This document shows positions 55,151 through 63,970 of a stretch of DNA of 64,000 bases, piece after piece. The translations under genes and the position numbers were made by a program. The stretch's first letter is position 1, and each line of letters opens with the position of its first letter. The stretch spans positions 37,602 through 101,601 of the forward strand of contig NZ_JACLBZ010000007.1 in assembly GCF_019748715.1 (NCBI RefSeq). Direction: 5' to 3'. This DNA comes from Sporosarcina aquimarina. GTDB taxonomy: Bacteria > Bacillota > Bacilli > Bacillales_A > Planococcaceae. Below the pieces are notes generated by a model. The model saw only the letters and a list, made by a program, of their open reading frames with translations, was not told the origin of the DNA and did not search any database.

Positions 55151-55283
55151 TGGATTTAATTTTCATTAAAAAGACGGATTCGTTAGTCAATAAGGAATAT
55201 TGAAAAATATTGAAATTGTAGTAATACGAATTTAGCGAGGAAAGTTTTTTGATGAACTTGACACTATTTTGGGAGGTGTTCCT

Positions 55284-55721
55284 GTGGTTGACGACTTTGA
55301 AGTAGAAAAAGTTTTTGAAGACAGGCCGTATGAGCGGATCCAGTTTAAGCTCATCATAGACGGTCGTAATTATAAAGGCGACTATCATGATGGCGAGATC
55401 CAATGGCTTAATCCGCATCCCAAGCAAGATGTCGGCGAAGAAGAAGTAAAAGCTGTAGAGGATGAAGTTCTTGAACTGTTATCCGAACATGGGATCAGGG
55501 ATGAAGTAGATGCTATTGAGATTGAACGTTCCCTAAGCAATAATCAAACTCGACCGCTTCAAATGTTTAAGTTAAAAATTCAAGGTGAAGAGTATAAAGG
55601 GACTTTTATTAACGGCGAGATCGAATGGTTTCATCCAAAACCGAGACGCAAACTAAAAGATGAACGCGTAAAAAAAATAGAAGAAGATGTTCAAAAGAAA
55701 TTGACAGAGCATCTTGAATAA
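55284..55721 (+). CDS. Hypothetical protein with internal duplication
   Basis: A soluble, charged protein of 145 residues made of two similar halves: FKLIIDGRNYKGDYHDGEIQWLNPHP in the first and FKLKIQGEEYKGTFINGEIEWFHPKP in the second, each followed by an acidic helix. I recognise no named family. GGGAGGTG at 55271 fits GTG 55284 (5-base spacing) better than the TTG at 55269, which it overlaps. It has its own promoter and a strong terminator, so it is a single-gene unit. Confidence 0.75.
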   Translation: MVDDFEVEKVFEDRPYERIQFKLIIDGRNYKGDYHDGEIQWLNPHPKQDVGEEEVKAVEDEVLELLSEHGIRDEVDAIEIERSLSNNQTRPLQMFKLKIQGEEYKGTFINGEIEWFHPKPRRKLKDERVKKIEEDVQKKLTEHLE

Positions 55722-55733
55722 CGAATTGAAGTG

Positions 55734-55778
55734 CGCAGTCTGAGTTATTATACTAACTCAGACTGCGTCTTTTCTTTT
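55734..55778 (+). terminator. Strong terminator
   Basis: A perfect 14-bp stem (CGCAGTCTGAGTTA at 55734-55747 with 55754-55767) and T-rich tail. Confidence 0.92.
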
Positions 55779-55827
55779 TGCAATTATTCCTATCTCCGCA
55801 AAAAAACGAGTTGAGTAATGGAAAATA

Positions 55828-55856
55828 GAAAGAGAAGCTTTCTGTTTTGCTCTTTC
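55828..55856 (-). terminator. Candidate terminator of the catalase gene
   Basis: On the minus strand GAAAGAG and CTCTTTC can pair 15 bases apart, followed by TATTTT, just past the catalase stop. Confidence 0.4.
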
Positions 55857-55869
55857 CTGCCCGACGATT

Positions 55870-57924
55870 TTATTTTCTATTCCAAAAGCGTTGCTGGGCG
55901 ATAGCGGAAACAAATTCCTCTCCGAAGTTTTGGTTGTTAGTCGCAAAAACGACACCTGCTAAATTATTTTCTTCAGAGGTTTGAAGAAGCGACTGTCCGG
56001 TTGAAGCAATACCGATCGGCTTATAATGTTTGTATGCGACCTGTATGAAATTCATAACATCAGAATTAAATTTTGCCTGATTATTGGAGCTGCCGCCAAC
56101 GACATAGAGCGAGTCAAGCAAATAAGGGCTCGTGGTCAGGAATGTATCATCTACTTTGAGCTTCGTACCATCCGTACCTGTGACAGTGCCAAGTTTTTCA
56201 CTGACGATGTCGACAAACACTCCATATTTTTCGAGTGTATTCAGTACGTTGGTTACTTCATTACTGTTAAAACCATTGCCGATCAACACTCCGACTTTTA
56301 ATGAATAAGCATAACTTGGTGTATTGGTCTGACTAAGTGAAGGGTAGCTAGTTGAGGTAGAGACATTTGTGCCACTTGGACGATCAACACCTATATTATC
56401 CGCAACGATCATAGCCAGTTCTTGGTCAACATTTACTATCATATCGACGTTTTGCTGTCGGACCGATTCACTTTTCACTTTTCCAAGTTGATAGCTTAAT
56501 GCTTCAATCGTGTGTTGCTTTTCAACTGGGGTTAGGCTGTTCCAAAAGATTCTTGGCTGAGTAAAGAAGTCATCGAACGATTTGCTTCGTGCCCGTATGG
56601 CGTGCCCATCGATTTTTTTAGGGTAGGATTCGTAGCCTCCTTCTTCTGGCGGCGTAGTATATGGAGTATTATCAGCTAATGAGTTTTCATGATAGTTTAC
56701 TTGATCTACATCGATTCGATACCTCATAAAGCCTTGTCTTGTATTATTATGGAACGGACAGATTGGCCGGTTGATGGGTAAGTCCTGAAAGTTTGCGCTG
56801 CCAAGACGATGGTATTGGGCACTTTGATAAGCGATTAATCTTCCTTGCAGGACGGGATCATTAGAGAAATCAATTCCCGGAACGACATTTGCGGGATTGA
56901 ATGCCACTTGCTCCAATTCCGCAAATTCATTATCCACATTACGGTTTAATGTCATCTTTCCAATTGGCTGAACGGGGACGAGTTCTTCTGGCCAAAATTT
57001 TGATGGATCTAAGACATCAAAATCAAATTTGAATTCATCTTCCATCGCAATCAGCTGGACACCTAATTCATATTCTGCGTATGCACCACGGTCAATCGCC
57101 TCTCTAAGATCTCGCCGATGAAAATCCGGATCAATCCCGCCAATTTTTTGTGCCTCGTCTTGAAGCAAGGAATGAACACCAAGCACAGGCTTCCAAGTAA
57201 ATCTCACAAAAGTTGCTACTCCTTGTTCATTAACAAATAAGTACGTATTGATCGACCATGATTCCATCATGCGATAACTTCTTAGAATGCCTCGATCCGA
57301 CATGATCCACAATACCATGTGAAAACTTTCTTGGTTATTTGCTACGTAATCCCAAAAATTATCATGCGCCCCAGCAGCTGTCGGCATCCCGGTACGTGGC
57401 TCAGGTTGGTATGCATGCATTACATCAGGGAACTTCATGGCGTCCTGATTGACCAATACAGGCATAGCGATTGTAGTTAAATCATAATTTCCTTCTTCGG
57501 TGTAAAATTTCACACCTTTGCAGCGTAAATCCCTTGCCGTATCCTTAGAGCCTCTGCTCCCTTGCACAGTAGAAAATCGGACGAAAACAGAAGTCTTTTT
57601 ACCTGCTTCCTGTAAGAATCCAGCTTTTGTGAATTGTTTCATCGACTGATAACATTCAAATTCACCATGGGCTCCGTAACCTCTAGCATGAACTTTTCTT
57701 TCTGGTATTGGTTCATGGACGAAATGAGTCATCTTCTCAAAGAATTCAAAATCTTGACGTAGTGAAGGACCACGGTCACCCGCCTTTAATTGTTCCTGAT
57801 CGTTTGATAATTTTTTTGATTGATTGGTCGTCAGTGGTTTACCTGTGTTTTGTACGCGGAACTCATCTAGCTGTTCATTTTTTAAATTTTTCTCCCTATG
57901 GTCTTTTGGAGACTTCCCATCCAT
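55870..57924 (-). CDS. katE: Large-subunit (clade 2) catalase with C-terminal DJ-1/amidotransferase-like domain
   Basis: About 684 residues, the length of large catalases. The haem domain has KVHARGYGAHGEFE (distal His) near residue 78, the DNFWDYVANNQESFH block and the proximal-side GRLIAYQSAQYHRLG with the haem-ligand Tyr near residue 366. The last 150 residues form a flavodoxin/DJ-1-like domain (KVGVLIGNGFNSNEVTNVL near residue 540), as in KatE/HPII. It destroys H2O2 and in Bacillus is a general-stress enzyme. Start: ATG 57924 chosen; an in-frame GTG at 57942 and ATG 57936 remain possible. I could not find a clear sigma-B promoter. Confidence 0.95.
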   Translation of the reverse strand: MDGKSPKDHREKNLKNEQLDEFRVQNTGKPLTTNQSKKLSNDQEQLKAGDRGPSLRQDFEFFEKMTHFVHEPIPERKVHARGYGAHGEFECYQSMKQFTKAGFLQEAGKKTSVFVRFSTVQGSRGSKDTARDLRCKGVKFYTEEGNYDLTTIAMPVLVNQDAMKFPDVMHAYQPEPRTGMPTAAGAHDNFWDYVANNQESFHMVLWIMSDRGILRSYRMMESWSINTYLFVNEQGVATFVRFTWKPVLGVHSLLQDEAQKIGGIDPDFHRRDLREAIDRGAYAEYELGVQLIAMEDEFKFDFDVLDPSKFWPEELVPVQPIGKMTLNRNVDNEFAELEQVAFNPANVVPGIDFSNDPVLQGRLIAYQSAQYHRLGSANFQDLPINRPICPFHNNTRQGFMRYRIDVDQVNYHENSLADNTPYTTPPEEGGYESYPKKIDGHAIRARSKSFDDFFTQPRIFWNSLTPVEKQHTIEALSYQLGKVKSESVRQQNVDMIVNVDQELAMIVADNIGVDRPSGTNVSTSTSYPSLSQTNTPSYAYSLKVGVLIGNGFNSNEVTNVLNTLEKYGVFVDIVSEKLGTVTGTDGTKLKVDDTFLTTSPYLLDSLYVVGGSSNNQAKFNSDVMNFIQVAYKHYKPIGIASTGQSLLQTSEENNLAGVVFATNNQNFGEEFVSAIAQQRFWNRK

Positions 57925-58159
57925 TGAATCACCCATCCTCACGTCTTAATTTTTGTGTTCACATATATACCTATGTAGAGTTTTCTAGGTCTAGAATGAA
58001 ATTGGCTTGGACTTTATCTGCGAATCAAAAAGACAGAGTATAGCGTAGATGACCCAACTCATAACTTTGGTGAATGGGAGGTCCTATACTGGTAATCAGG
58101 TATCTATTAAGCATGCATTTTTTTACAGAACTTGTACAATGAACATAGAATAACGAGAA

Positions 58160-58723
58160 ATGAGAGTGACTGCCATGCCGAAAACTAAACGCAAACCACA
58201 AGAAAGAAAAAATGTACTTAGTGTAAGTGCATTACTGGTCGTCTGTGGCATTGTGTTATTCAAATCCTTCATTTGGGATGAGTATATAGTCAATTCGACA
58301 GCCCGGGCTGCGTTAGAAGGCCGAGAAGGCGAAGTGGGAGTAGGATATGCCATCAGCAAGAAACAAGAGTTGGCCATAAAACCCTTTAAAGATGGATTTA
58401 AGATCTATGCTGTATCTAAAGGTTTTTTTGGTTGGACTGTCACAGATGAAGAGTTTGTTGGCAATAAAGAAAACGAGTTTTATGAGATAGGTGAATTGGA
58501 TTTGCAATTTAATTCAAGTGAAAAATTGTATTTGAATTTCGTTTTGGATCAAGACGAATACTTCGATAAAATAAAGGCCTACTCTCCGGGCGGTGTAGAA
58601 ATAGGATTCAATCGATCTGTAGGCAATGACGTGTTTTTCTACTACCATTATAGCGATAAGCCTTTAGGTGACGTGATGTATAAAGGAATTCATTCAAACG
58701 GGAGTGTGGAGAAATTGAAATAA
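58160..58723 (+). CDS. Hypothetical membrane-anchored protein
   Basis: The 187-residue protein has a basic N-terminus, one membrane segment near residues 20-37 (VLSVSALLVVCGIVLF), and then a soluble part presumably outside the membrane with VGYAISKKQELAIKPFKDGFKIYAVSKGFFGW. Family unknown. ATG 58175 (MPKTKRK) is an alternative start with GAGAGTGA in front. It is divergent from the catalase. Confidence 0.65.
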   Translation: MRVTAMPKTKRKPQERKNVLSVSALLVVCGIVLFKSFIWDEYIVNSTARAALEGREGEVGVGYAISKKQELAIKPFKDGFKIYAVSKGFFGWTVTDEEFVGNKENEFYEIGELDLQFNSSEKLYLNFVLDQDEYFDKIKAYSPGGVEIGFNRSVGNDVFFYYHYSDKPLGDVMYKGIHSNGSVEKLK

Positions 58724-58745
58724 CGAGCAGAATGATTCTTATCAA

Positions 58746-59114
58746 ATGACGCATCCTATCCTAAAGGAGGTGTGCGTCATCATTCGAAAAATAAGCTTGG
58801 TAATTGGAATTTCAATGGCGAGTGTCTCAATGTTCACTTATCTGCCTACTGAACTCGTTGCTCAATCAGCGATTCCTTCATATGCTAAATGGTCTAGGAT
58901 CGCGATTCAAGAGACGCAAATGAAATATCCTCATGCAAATATTATGGATTACTTGCATATCGGAAGTGAGTCCAGGAAAGAGTCCACTGTTGAAAAGTTT
59001 CGATTGTGGCTGCGGGAAGGTGACAAAGAATTCGCGGTGTTTGTCAAAGTCACTTATTCTATTAAAACAAACAAACTGATCGATATTGAACTTCAGGAGA
59101 TGGATTTTTCCTGA
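58746..59114 (+). CDS. Secreted DUF3889-like protein
   Basis: A small exported protein: a hydrophobic signal-like N-terminus ending near AQSA, then a domain like the DUF3889 family of Bacilli (SYAKWSRIAIQETQMKYPHANIMDYLHIG). Function unknown. The start is odd: AAAGGAGGTG at 58763 is followed by GTC ATC ATT with no ATG, while the only ATG (58746) lacks a ribosome site. A GTG at 58770 overlaps the ribosome site. An ATC or ATT start is possible. An 8-bp inverted repeat encloses the ribosome site. Confidence 0.65.
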   Translation: MTHPILKEVCVIIRKISLVIGISMASVSMFTYLPTELVAQSAIPSYAKWSRIAIQETQMKYPHANIMDYLHIGSESRKESTVEKFRLWLREGDKEFAVFVKVTYSIKTNKLIDIELQEMDFS

Positions 59115-59206
59115 ATGCAATCAAACTCACGCCTCTGCATTCGCTTCGTAGTTTTGTTACAATTGACGGACAAGTATGTCTACCAAATGAATGAGGGGTG
59201 GCTTTG

Positions 59207-59803
59207 ATGAAAGTCGATAATGAAGAATTGTTGCTGGACTATATTGCGGCCAGTACGAACCTATATGGGGTAATCCCGTTTGCTAAAGCGACGGAGATAT
59301 ACAATGAACATAACGAAGAAGAGATTTCATTAAACATCATGATTGCTTTTGTGAATAACCAAGCAGTTATTGAGAAATTGGAAGAACGTTTTGTTCATGT
59401 CAATACAGATGCATTTGTGGCAGAAGTCATTCATGTATTTGACGAAAAGGAAGTAGTGGAGCAAGCAGCCGCGGGTAAACCTTATTATGTACCGAAACCA
59501 GAAGAATTTCTCTTGTTTACAGATCAATCTTATTTTCAGCGGACCCCTCAGCAAGAGCAACTGAAAAAGATGATGCTAGAGGATCTTGATGATTCGGTCG
59601 ATATTGAGGAAGAAGTGGAAGAACTTGTGCTGGATCTGCAAATGAGCGGTGGAGATTTCACAAAAGAACTGTCAGAGTTCCTTGGGCGGCTGAAGTTACC
59701 TATGGAAAAAGCTGAGCGTTATATTCCAGTGATTATCGATATTGCCAATACTACGAGACTGTGGGAAAATCGGGGCCATACGCCGAATGAGTTGATGCAG
59801 TAA
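59207..59803 (+). CDS. Hypothetical helical protein
   Basis: A soluble, acidic, mostly helical protein of 199 residues. I recognise no family with confidence; the pattern of short amphipathic helices (DYIAASTNLYGVIPFAKATEIYNEH near the start) recalls helical domains found in SEC-C-type proteins. GAGGGGTGG at 59191 supports ATG 59207. It stands in a series of single small genes. Confidence 0.65.
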   Translation: MKVDNEELLLDYIAASTNLYGVIPFAKATEIYNEHNEEEISLNIMIAFVNNQAVIEKLEERFVHVNTDAFVAEVIHVFDEKEVVEQAAAGKPYYVPKPEEFLLFTDQSYFQRTPQQEQLKKMMLEDLDDSVDIEEEVEELVLDLQMSGGDFTKELSEFLGRLKLPMEKAERYIPVIIDIANTTRLWENRGHTPNELMQ

Positions 59804-59883
59804 ATCATCAGTCCGTTTCGATAGACAATCATTACACAGGCGATATAATGAAGGTAAATCAGATAATTTGGAGGATGTAACTC

Positions 59884-60186
59884 ATGACATTGAAAGAATT
59901 AACTGCAAGAGAAGTACAAGAGCAACTGGAAAGCGGCAAAGAACTGCATATTATTGATGTCCGCGAAGACGACGAAGTAGCACAAGGTATGATTCCGGGT
60001 GCCACACATATCGCACTTGGCAATCTTCCTATTGAAATGCATGATTTGGACCAAACAACACCTTATATTCTAGTCTGTCGTTCAGGCGGAAGAAGTGGAC
60101 GTGCACAAGAAATTATGGCAGATGAAGGCTTTGATGTGACGAACATGGCGGGCGGCATGCTGGCTTGGGAAGGGCAAACTGAATAA
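59884..60186 (+). CDS. Rhodanese-like sulfurtransferase
   Basis: A single rhodanese domain (100 residues) with HIIDVREDDEVAQGMIPGATHI and the active-site loop CRSGGRSG, Cys65 being the sulfur carrier. Such stand-alone rhodaneses move sulfane sulfur or detoxify it; the partner is unknown. TTGGAGG precedes the ATG and a strong terminator follows. Confidence 0.9.
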   Translation: MTLKELTAREVQEQLESGKELHIIDVREDDEVAQGMIPGATHIALGNLPIEMHDLDQTTPYILVCRSGGRSGRAQEIMADEGFDVTNMAGGMLAWEGQTE

Positions 60187-60194
60187 ATGAGTAG

Positions 60195-60230
60195 AACACC
60201 GCCGAGAGGAACATCTCTCGGCGGTGTTTT
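60195..60230 (+). terminator. Terminator of the rhodanese gene
   Basis: AACACCGCCGAGAG (60195-60208) pairs perfectly with CTCTCGGCGGTGTT (60215-60228), then TTTT. Confidence 0.92.
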
Positions 60231-60334
60231 AATTTGAATTGCACGATTGATCAGTAGGGAAAGAGCTTCCTGGCTATAAATACATTTTACACTGAGCCCA
60301 ACCCGCCTCGGAAAGCACCGAAGTCTCCTCGCAT

Positions 60335-60420
60335 CGAAGTTGACATCCTCGATCCAAACCCATTTCTCAGAATGAACAATTCCTTCACCCGCAGACATAA
60401 CCGGAAAGGTCCAAGCGTAT
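60335..60420 (-). pseudogene. Possible pirin gene fragment
   Basis: On the minus strand a frame reads FMSAGEGIVHSE, the motif of pirin-family proteins (metal-binding His near the end of the first cupin domain). The similarity stops soon after, no start or full domain exists, and the frame runs into the rhodanese terminator. It looks like a leftover of a deleted gene. Confidence 0.4.
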
Positions 60421-60445
60421 AGTGAAAGAAAAAGGCGGTGTAGAG

Positions 60446-61159
60446 ATGAAAAAATGGCTTGCGGCAGGCTTGCTGTTATTTTTTTCGATAGGAGGTGTAT
60501 GGTATGGAGTGAAAGCTTCAGATCGGGGATTTTTCACACCCGCTGAGCTAGGTGGTGTGAAAATTTTAATCGATCCGGGGCATGGCGGTGAGGATGGGGG
60601 GGCTTCGGCGGAAGATGTCATTGAAAAGGATGTAACCTTAAGTATCTCCCATGAAGTTAAGAAATTACTTGAAAAAAAAGGTGCGACTGTGAAAATGACG
60701 AGGGAAAAAGATGGAGATGCGATTGCTGAACATGCCCCATCTGAAAAATTCACTTCAAATCGAAGTCGTAAATTCGCAGATTTGAAGTTGCGGGAAAGTA
60801 TGGCGATCGAATCGAAGCCGGATATGTTCATAAGCGTTCACGTTAATGCGATTCCAGAAGAGCGTTGGCGAGGTGCGCAAGTATTCTACCATCCTGATGG
60901 CAACCCGGCAGGAAAACAGTTGGCGACTTCTATCCAAGACGAACTGCGTGATCAGCTGAAAAATACAGAACGCGAAGCGATGAAAATTACAGGTGTCTAT
61001 TTGCTGAAGAAAGTACCGGTCCCTGCCGTTTTAGTGGAAACAGGATTTTTATCCAATCCGGAAGAACGGGGTTTATTGGCGGATAAGGCTTATCAGAAAA
61101 AGGTGGCGGCCGCCATCGTGGATGGAATTGTGAAATATGAACATGCAGAAGAACAGTGA
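60446..61159 (+). CDS. cwlD: N-acetylmuramoyl-L-alanine amidase CwlD (spore cortex)
   Basis: A zinc amidase of the Amidase_3 family, about 237 residues, with an N-terminal membrane/signal segment, ILIDPGHGGEDGGA (zinc His) near residue 42, ISVHVNAIP near residue 135 and the catalytic Glu in VLVETGFLSNPEE near residue 200. With PdaA it makes muramic lactam in the spore cortex, needed for germination. AAGGCGGTG supports ATG 60446. It begins the right-hand conserved block. Confidence 0.92.
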   Translation: MKKWLAAGLLLFFSIGGVWYGVKASDRGFFTPAELGGVKILIDPGHGGEDGGASAEDVIEKDVTLSISHEVKKLLEKKGATVKMTREKDGDAIAEHAPSEKFTSNRSRKFADLKLRESMAIESKPDMFISVHVNAIPEERWRGAQVFYHPDGNPAGKQLATSIQDELRDQLKNTEREAMKITGVYLLKKVPVPAVLVETGFLSNPEERGLLADKAYQKKVAAAIVDGIVKYEHAEEQ

Positions 61160-61171
61160 GTCAAAAGACGG

Positions 61172-61198
61172 TTGATAGAGTAGTGATTATGGTATACT
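61172..61198 (+). promoter_or_regulatory. Candidate extended -10 promoter of salA/mrp
   Basis: TGG-TATACT (61190-61198) with TTGATA 15 bases upstream; the extended -10 compensates the short spacer. Confidence 0.5.
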
Positions 61199-61236
61199 GG
61201 GGGGAGATTGGATAATATCAGTAAGGAGTGTCGAAT

Positions 61237-62295
61237 GTGATTAATGAACAGCAAGTCCGTGAATTGATTGGCGCATTGGAAGATCCGTTTTTACATAGAA
61301 CACTGGCAGAAACAAATGGTATTGTAGGCGTTACGATTAAGCCTGAAAAGCAGCATGTCAGTGTCAAAGTAGCAATTGCAAAAGTAAATACCGGTGAGCA
61401 ATTGACGCTTCAATCAAAAGTAGTGGACGTTTTGAAAGAGGCAGGGGCAGACTCTGTAGGAATTCGTTTTGAAGAACTGCCGAAAGAAGTTCTCGAGCAA
61501 TTCCGCGGAACTGTAACAGAAGCAGAAACCCAAGATATTTTATCTCCTCTATCCAACATCGAATTCATTTCGATTGCGTCCGGTAAAGGTGGGGTCGGGA
61601 AGTCGACAGTATCTGTCAATTTGGCTGTTGCTTTAGCAAGACGCGGTAAGAAAGTTGGTTTGATCGATGCGGATATTTATGGATTCAGCGTTCCCGACAT
61701 GATGGGGATCACGGCTATGCCTGAGGTCAGAGAAGAGCGCATCATTCCGGTAGAACGATTTGGTGTTAAGGTCATCTCAATGGGCTTTTTCGTGGAAGAT
61801 AATGCGCCAGTTGTATGGCGGGGCCCAATGCTTGGTAAAGTGCTGGATCAGTTTTTCCGCGATGTTGAGTGGGGCGAGCTTGATTACTTATTGCTTGATT
61901 TGCCGCCGGGTACAGGCGATGTAGCGCTTGATATCCATCAAATGATTCCGGCATCTAAAGAAATCGTTGTCACAACACCGCATCCTACAGCTGCATTTGT
62001 AGCTGCGCGTGCAGGTGCGATGGCTTTGCAGACGGATCATGAATTGCTTGGCGTTATCGAGAATATGGCGTGGTTCAAATCCAAAGCATCCGGGGAAAAG
62101 GAATATGTCTTTGGACAAGGTGGCGGCGTCCGTCTGTCAGAAGAGCTTCGCACCGAGCTATTGGGTCAAATACCACTGGGTCAGCCTGATTGGAACGACA
62201 CGGAATTTGCTCCTTCTGTGTATGCGGAAGACCATCCGATTGGTCAGATTTATTTACAAATTGCCGATACCGTGATTGAAAAAAATACTAAATAA
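61237..62295 (+). CDS. salA: Mrp/ApbC-family P-loop ATPase (SalA)
   Basis: A ParA/MinD-like ATPase of about 352 residues: N-terminal DUF59-like domain, then SGKGGVGKSTVSVNLAVA near residue 115, IDADIYGFSVPDMMG and DLPPGTGDV. The C-terminal CxxC that binds Fe-S clusters in ApbC is replaced here (WFKSKASGEKEYVF), as in B. subtilis SalA, which regulates scoC, so carrier function is less certain. AAGGAGTG favours GTG 61237. Position between cwlD and gerD matches B. subtilis. Confidence 0.9.
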   Translation: MINEQQVRELIGALEDPFLHRTLAETNGIVGVTIKPEKQHVSVKVAIAKVNTGEQLTLQSKVVDVLKEAGADSVGIRFEELPKEVLEQFRGTVTEAETQDILSPLSNIEFISIASGKGGVGKSTVSVNLAVALARRGKKVGLIDADIYGFSVPDMMGITAMPEVREERIIPVERFGVKVISMGFFVEDNAPVVWRGPMLGKVLDQFFRDVEWGELDYLLLDLPPGTGDVALDIHQMIPASKEIVVTTPHPTAAFVAARAGAMALQTDHELLGVIENMAWFKSKASGEKEYVFGQGGGVRLSEELRTELLGQIPLGQPDWNDTEFAPSVYAEDHPIGQIYLQIADTVIEKNTK

Positions 62296-62317
62296 TTAGT
62301 TGGCAGGCGAGAGGGGT

Positions 62318-62935
62318 TTATGGACCTCCTTCACCTGCTTTTTCTTCTGCTCCACCGCCACCACTCTCTTCTTTCCCGCCTTTCTCATCTTTTCCGCCCT
62401 CTTCTGTTGTCCCTTTTCCTGCTTTCATGATCAGTTGCTGCCATTTCGCTTGCATTAAAGGGCTGTTGATCGTGTCTTCCACTGCCTTTTCCATTTCTTT
62501 TTTCATTTTACTGGAATTTACGACTTTCTCCATTTGCTTCATCATGTCTGGCTGTCCAAAAAACTTTTCCATTTCCTTTTGAAACGATGCATCTCCCATT
62601 AAATCCTTCATAATATCTGCTTGCTGCTTTTTCATACTTTTGGCGATAGACTCTGTAAATTTCGGATCTTCAAATGCGGTTTTCCAAAACTGTTCACCCT
62701 CTTTTGAAAGCAGCACATTCTCAATGCTTTCTTTCACTTCTGGTTGTTCCAATACTAAAAGCTCCCGAAATTCGGGATCTGTCATCAATTTGCGTAATGC
62801 TTTTTTTCCATCTTCCGTTTGGATCGCATCCGTCATCATTTTTTTCATTTCATCATAACTCGGACCTGACTGTTGTCCGTTGCTGCAACCCGCTAGGAAT
62901 ACAAGGAATAGGAAAATGCCTGCCAATTTTTTCAT
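62318..62935 (-). CDS. gerD: Spore germination lipoprotein GerD
   Basis: A lipoprotein of about 205 residues (FLAGCSNG, Cys17) with a helical, Met- and Lys-rich body (YDEMKKMMTDAIQTEDGKKALRKLMTDPEFREL) and a Gly/Glu-rich tail. GerD gathers nutrient receptors into the germinosome of the spore inner membrane. Convergent with salA and divergent from kbaA, as in B. subtilis. GGAAGG lies 9 bases before ATG 62935. Confidence 0.9.
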   Translation of the reverse strand: MKKLAGIFLFLVFLAGCSNGQQSGPSYDEMKKMMTDAIQTEDGKKALRKLMTDPEFRELLVLEQPEVKESIENVLLSKEGEQFWKTAFEDPKFTESIAKSMKKQQADIMKDLMGDASFQKEMEKFFGQPDMMKQMEKVVNSSKMKKEMEKAVEDTINSPLMQAKWQQLIMKAGKGTTEEGGKDEKGGKEESGGGGAEEKAGEGGP

Positions 62936-63265
62936 TCCGATCAACCTTCCACTTGTATTTTCATTTATTGTTCACAATATTAGAGGGAATATGCATGATT
63001 CGTTCAATGAAATAGATTTTTTTGTCGAACGTTGATACACTAAGTGAGACATGAAACAATTAAGCGATGGCATAATTGCGTCTGGATTTTGATACGAGTT
63101 AGCTCGATTAACTCCTTTTAAAATCCATGATACCTTCTGCCGGAGGCACTATTTTCTTCAGAGAGCGTCTGAATACCCGCTGAAGAGGAAATAAAACTGC
63201 ATTCATCTCGCCATCTATAGAGGTGGGAGTCTTCTGTTGAATAAAGATAAAAGGGGAACAGTGTT
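62936..63265. other. Divergent gerD-kbaA intergenic region with possible IS200/IS605-like remnant
   Basis: No gene is visible. At 63118-63240 the minus strand carries several short hairpins (CTTCAG with CTGAAG; CCACCTCT-loop-like stem near 63215) and a stretch that reminds me of the 3' end region of TnpB-type elements. No tnpA or tnpB sequence is present. Low confidence. Confidence 0.25.
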
Positions 63266-63949
63266 GTGACAATACGAAATTGGGTAAAATTTTTCTTGCG
63301 CGCTATGGCCATTGGTGGAGGTATCACAGCCATTGTCGGGTTAATTGTACGTTGGGACTTCTTTTTTGGGTATATACAGGAAGGTGAGATTTGGCAATTT
63401 CTTGGTGCCTTTTTATGGATGATCTTTTTAGGCTTCACGATGAGTGTTATTGCGCAGATGGGTTTTTTCGCCTATTTAACAGTTCACCAATTTGGCGTCA
63501 ATCTGTTCCGCACGCTGACATTGTGGAACTGGGTGCAAGTCCTGATCATTGCAGTTGTGTTGTTTGATTTAGTCTTTTTCCGCTTCCAGTTAACGAAGGA
63601 AGATACAGGAAGAACGTTCTTGTATATTTTCTTGCTTTTGACACTCGTTATAGTGTCTGCGGTAACTGCATACTTTAAAGCGCAGTGGACGAAAAAACAT
63701 GCACTGATCTCCGCTCTATTCTTTATGATTGTGATCACAACACTTGAATGGTTGCCAGCTCTAATGGTCACATCAGGAAATAAAGACGAATGGGTAACCA
63801 TCCTTCTGTTTCCTTTGCTGGCAGTGAACGCTTTTCAACTATTAGTATTGCCTAAATACAATAAGCAATCCGATATTGATAAGGCTAAATTGGACAAGCG
63901 TCGTAATGAACGAAAAAAAGCTAAGCAAAAATCATCAAAAGCTAAATAA
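63266..63949 (+). CDS. kbaA: KinB-signalling pathway activation protein KbaA
   Basis: A membrane protein of 227 residues with six predicted segments and a strongly basic C-terminus (KRRNERKKAKQK). The opening RNWVKFFLRAMAIGGGITAIVGLIVRW is typical. KbaA promotes sporulation through the KinB kinase. GTG 63266 follows AAAAGGGG. Synteny with gerD confirms the call. Confidence 0.9.
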   Translation: MTIRNWVKFFLRAMAIGGGITAIVGLIVRWDFFFGYIQEGEIWQFLGAFLWMIFLGFTMSVIAQMGFFAYLTVHQFGVNLFRTLTLWNWVQVLIIAVVLFDLVFFRFQLTKEDTGRTFLYIFLLLTLVIVSAVTAYFKAQWTKKHALISALFFMIVITTLEWLPALMVTSGNKDEWVTILLFPLLAVNAFQLLVLPKYNKQSDIDKAKLDKRRNERKKAKQKSSKAK

Positions 63950-63970
63950 ATGTAAAAAACCGACAGAATG

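Noticed and set aside
60063..60398. 111-codon minus-strand gene
   Set aside because: It runs through the rhodanese terminator and gene; only a short pirin-like motif at its start is meaningful, listed as a fragment.
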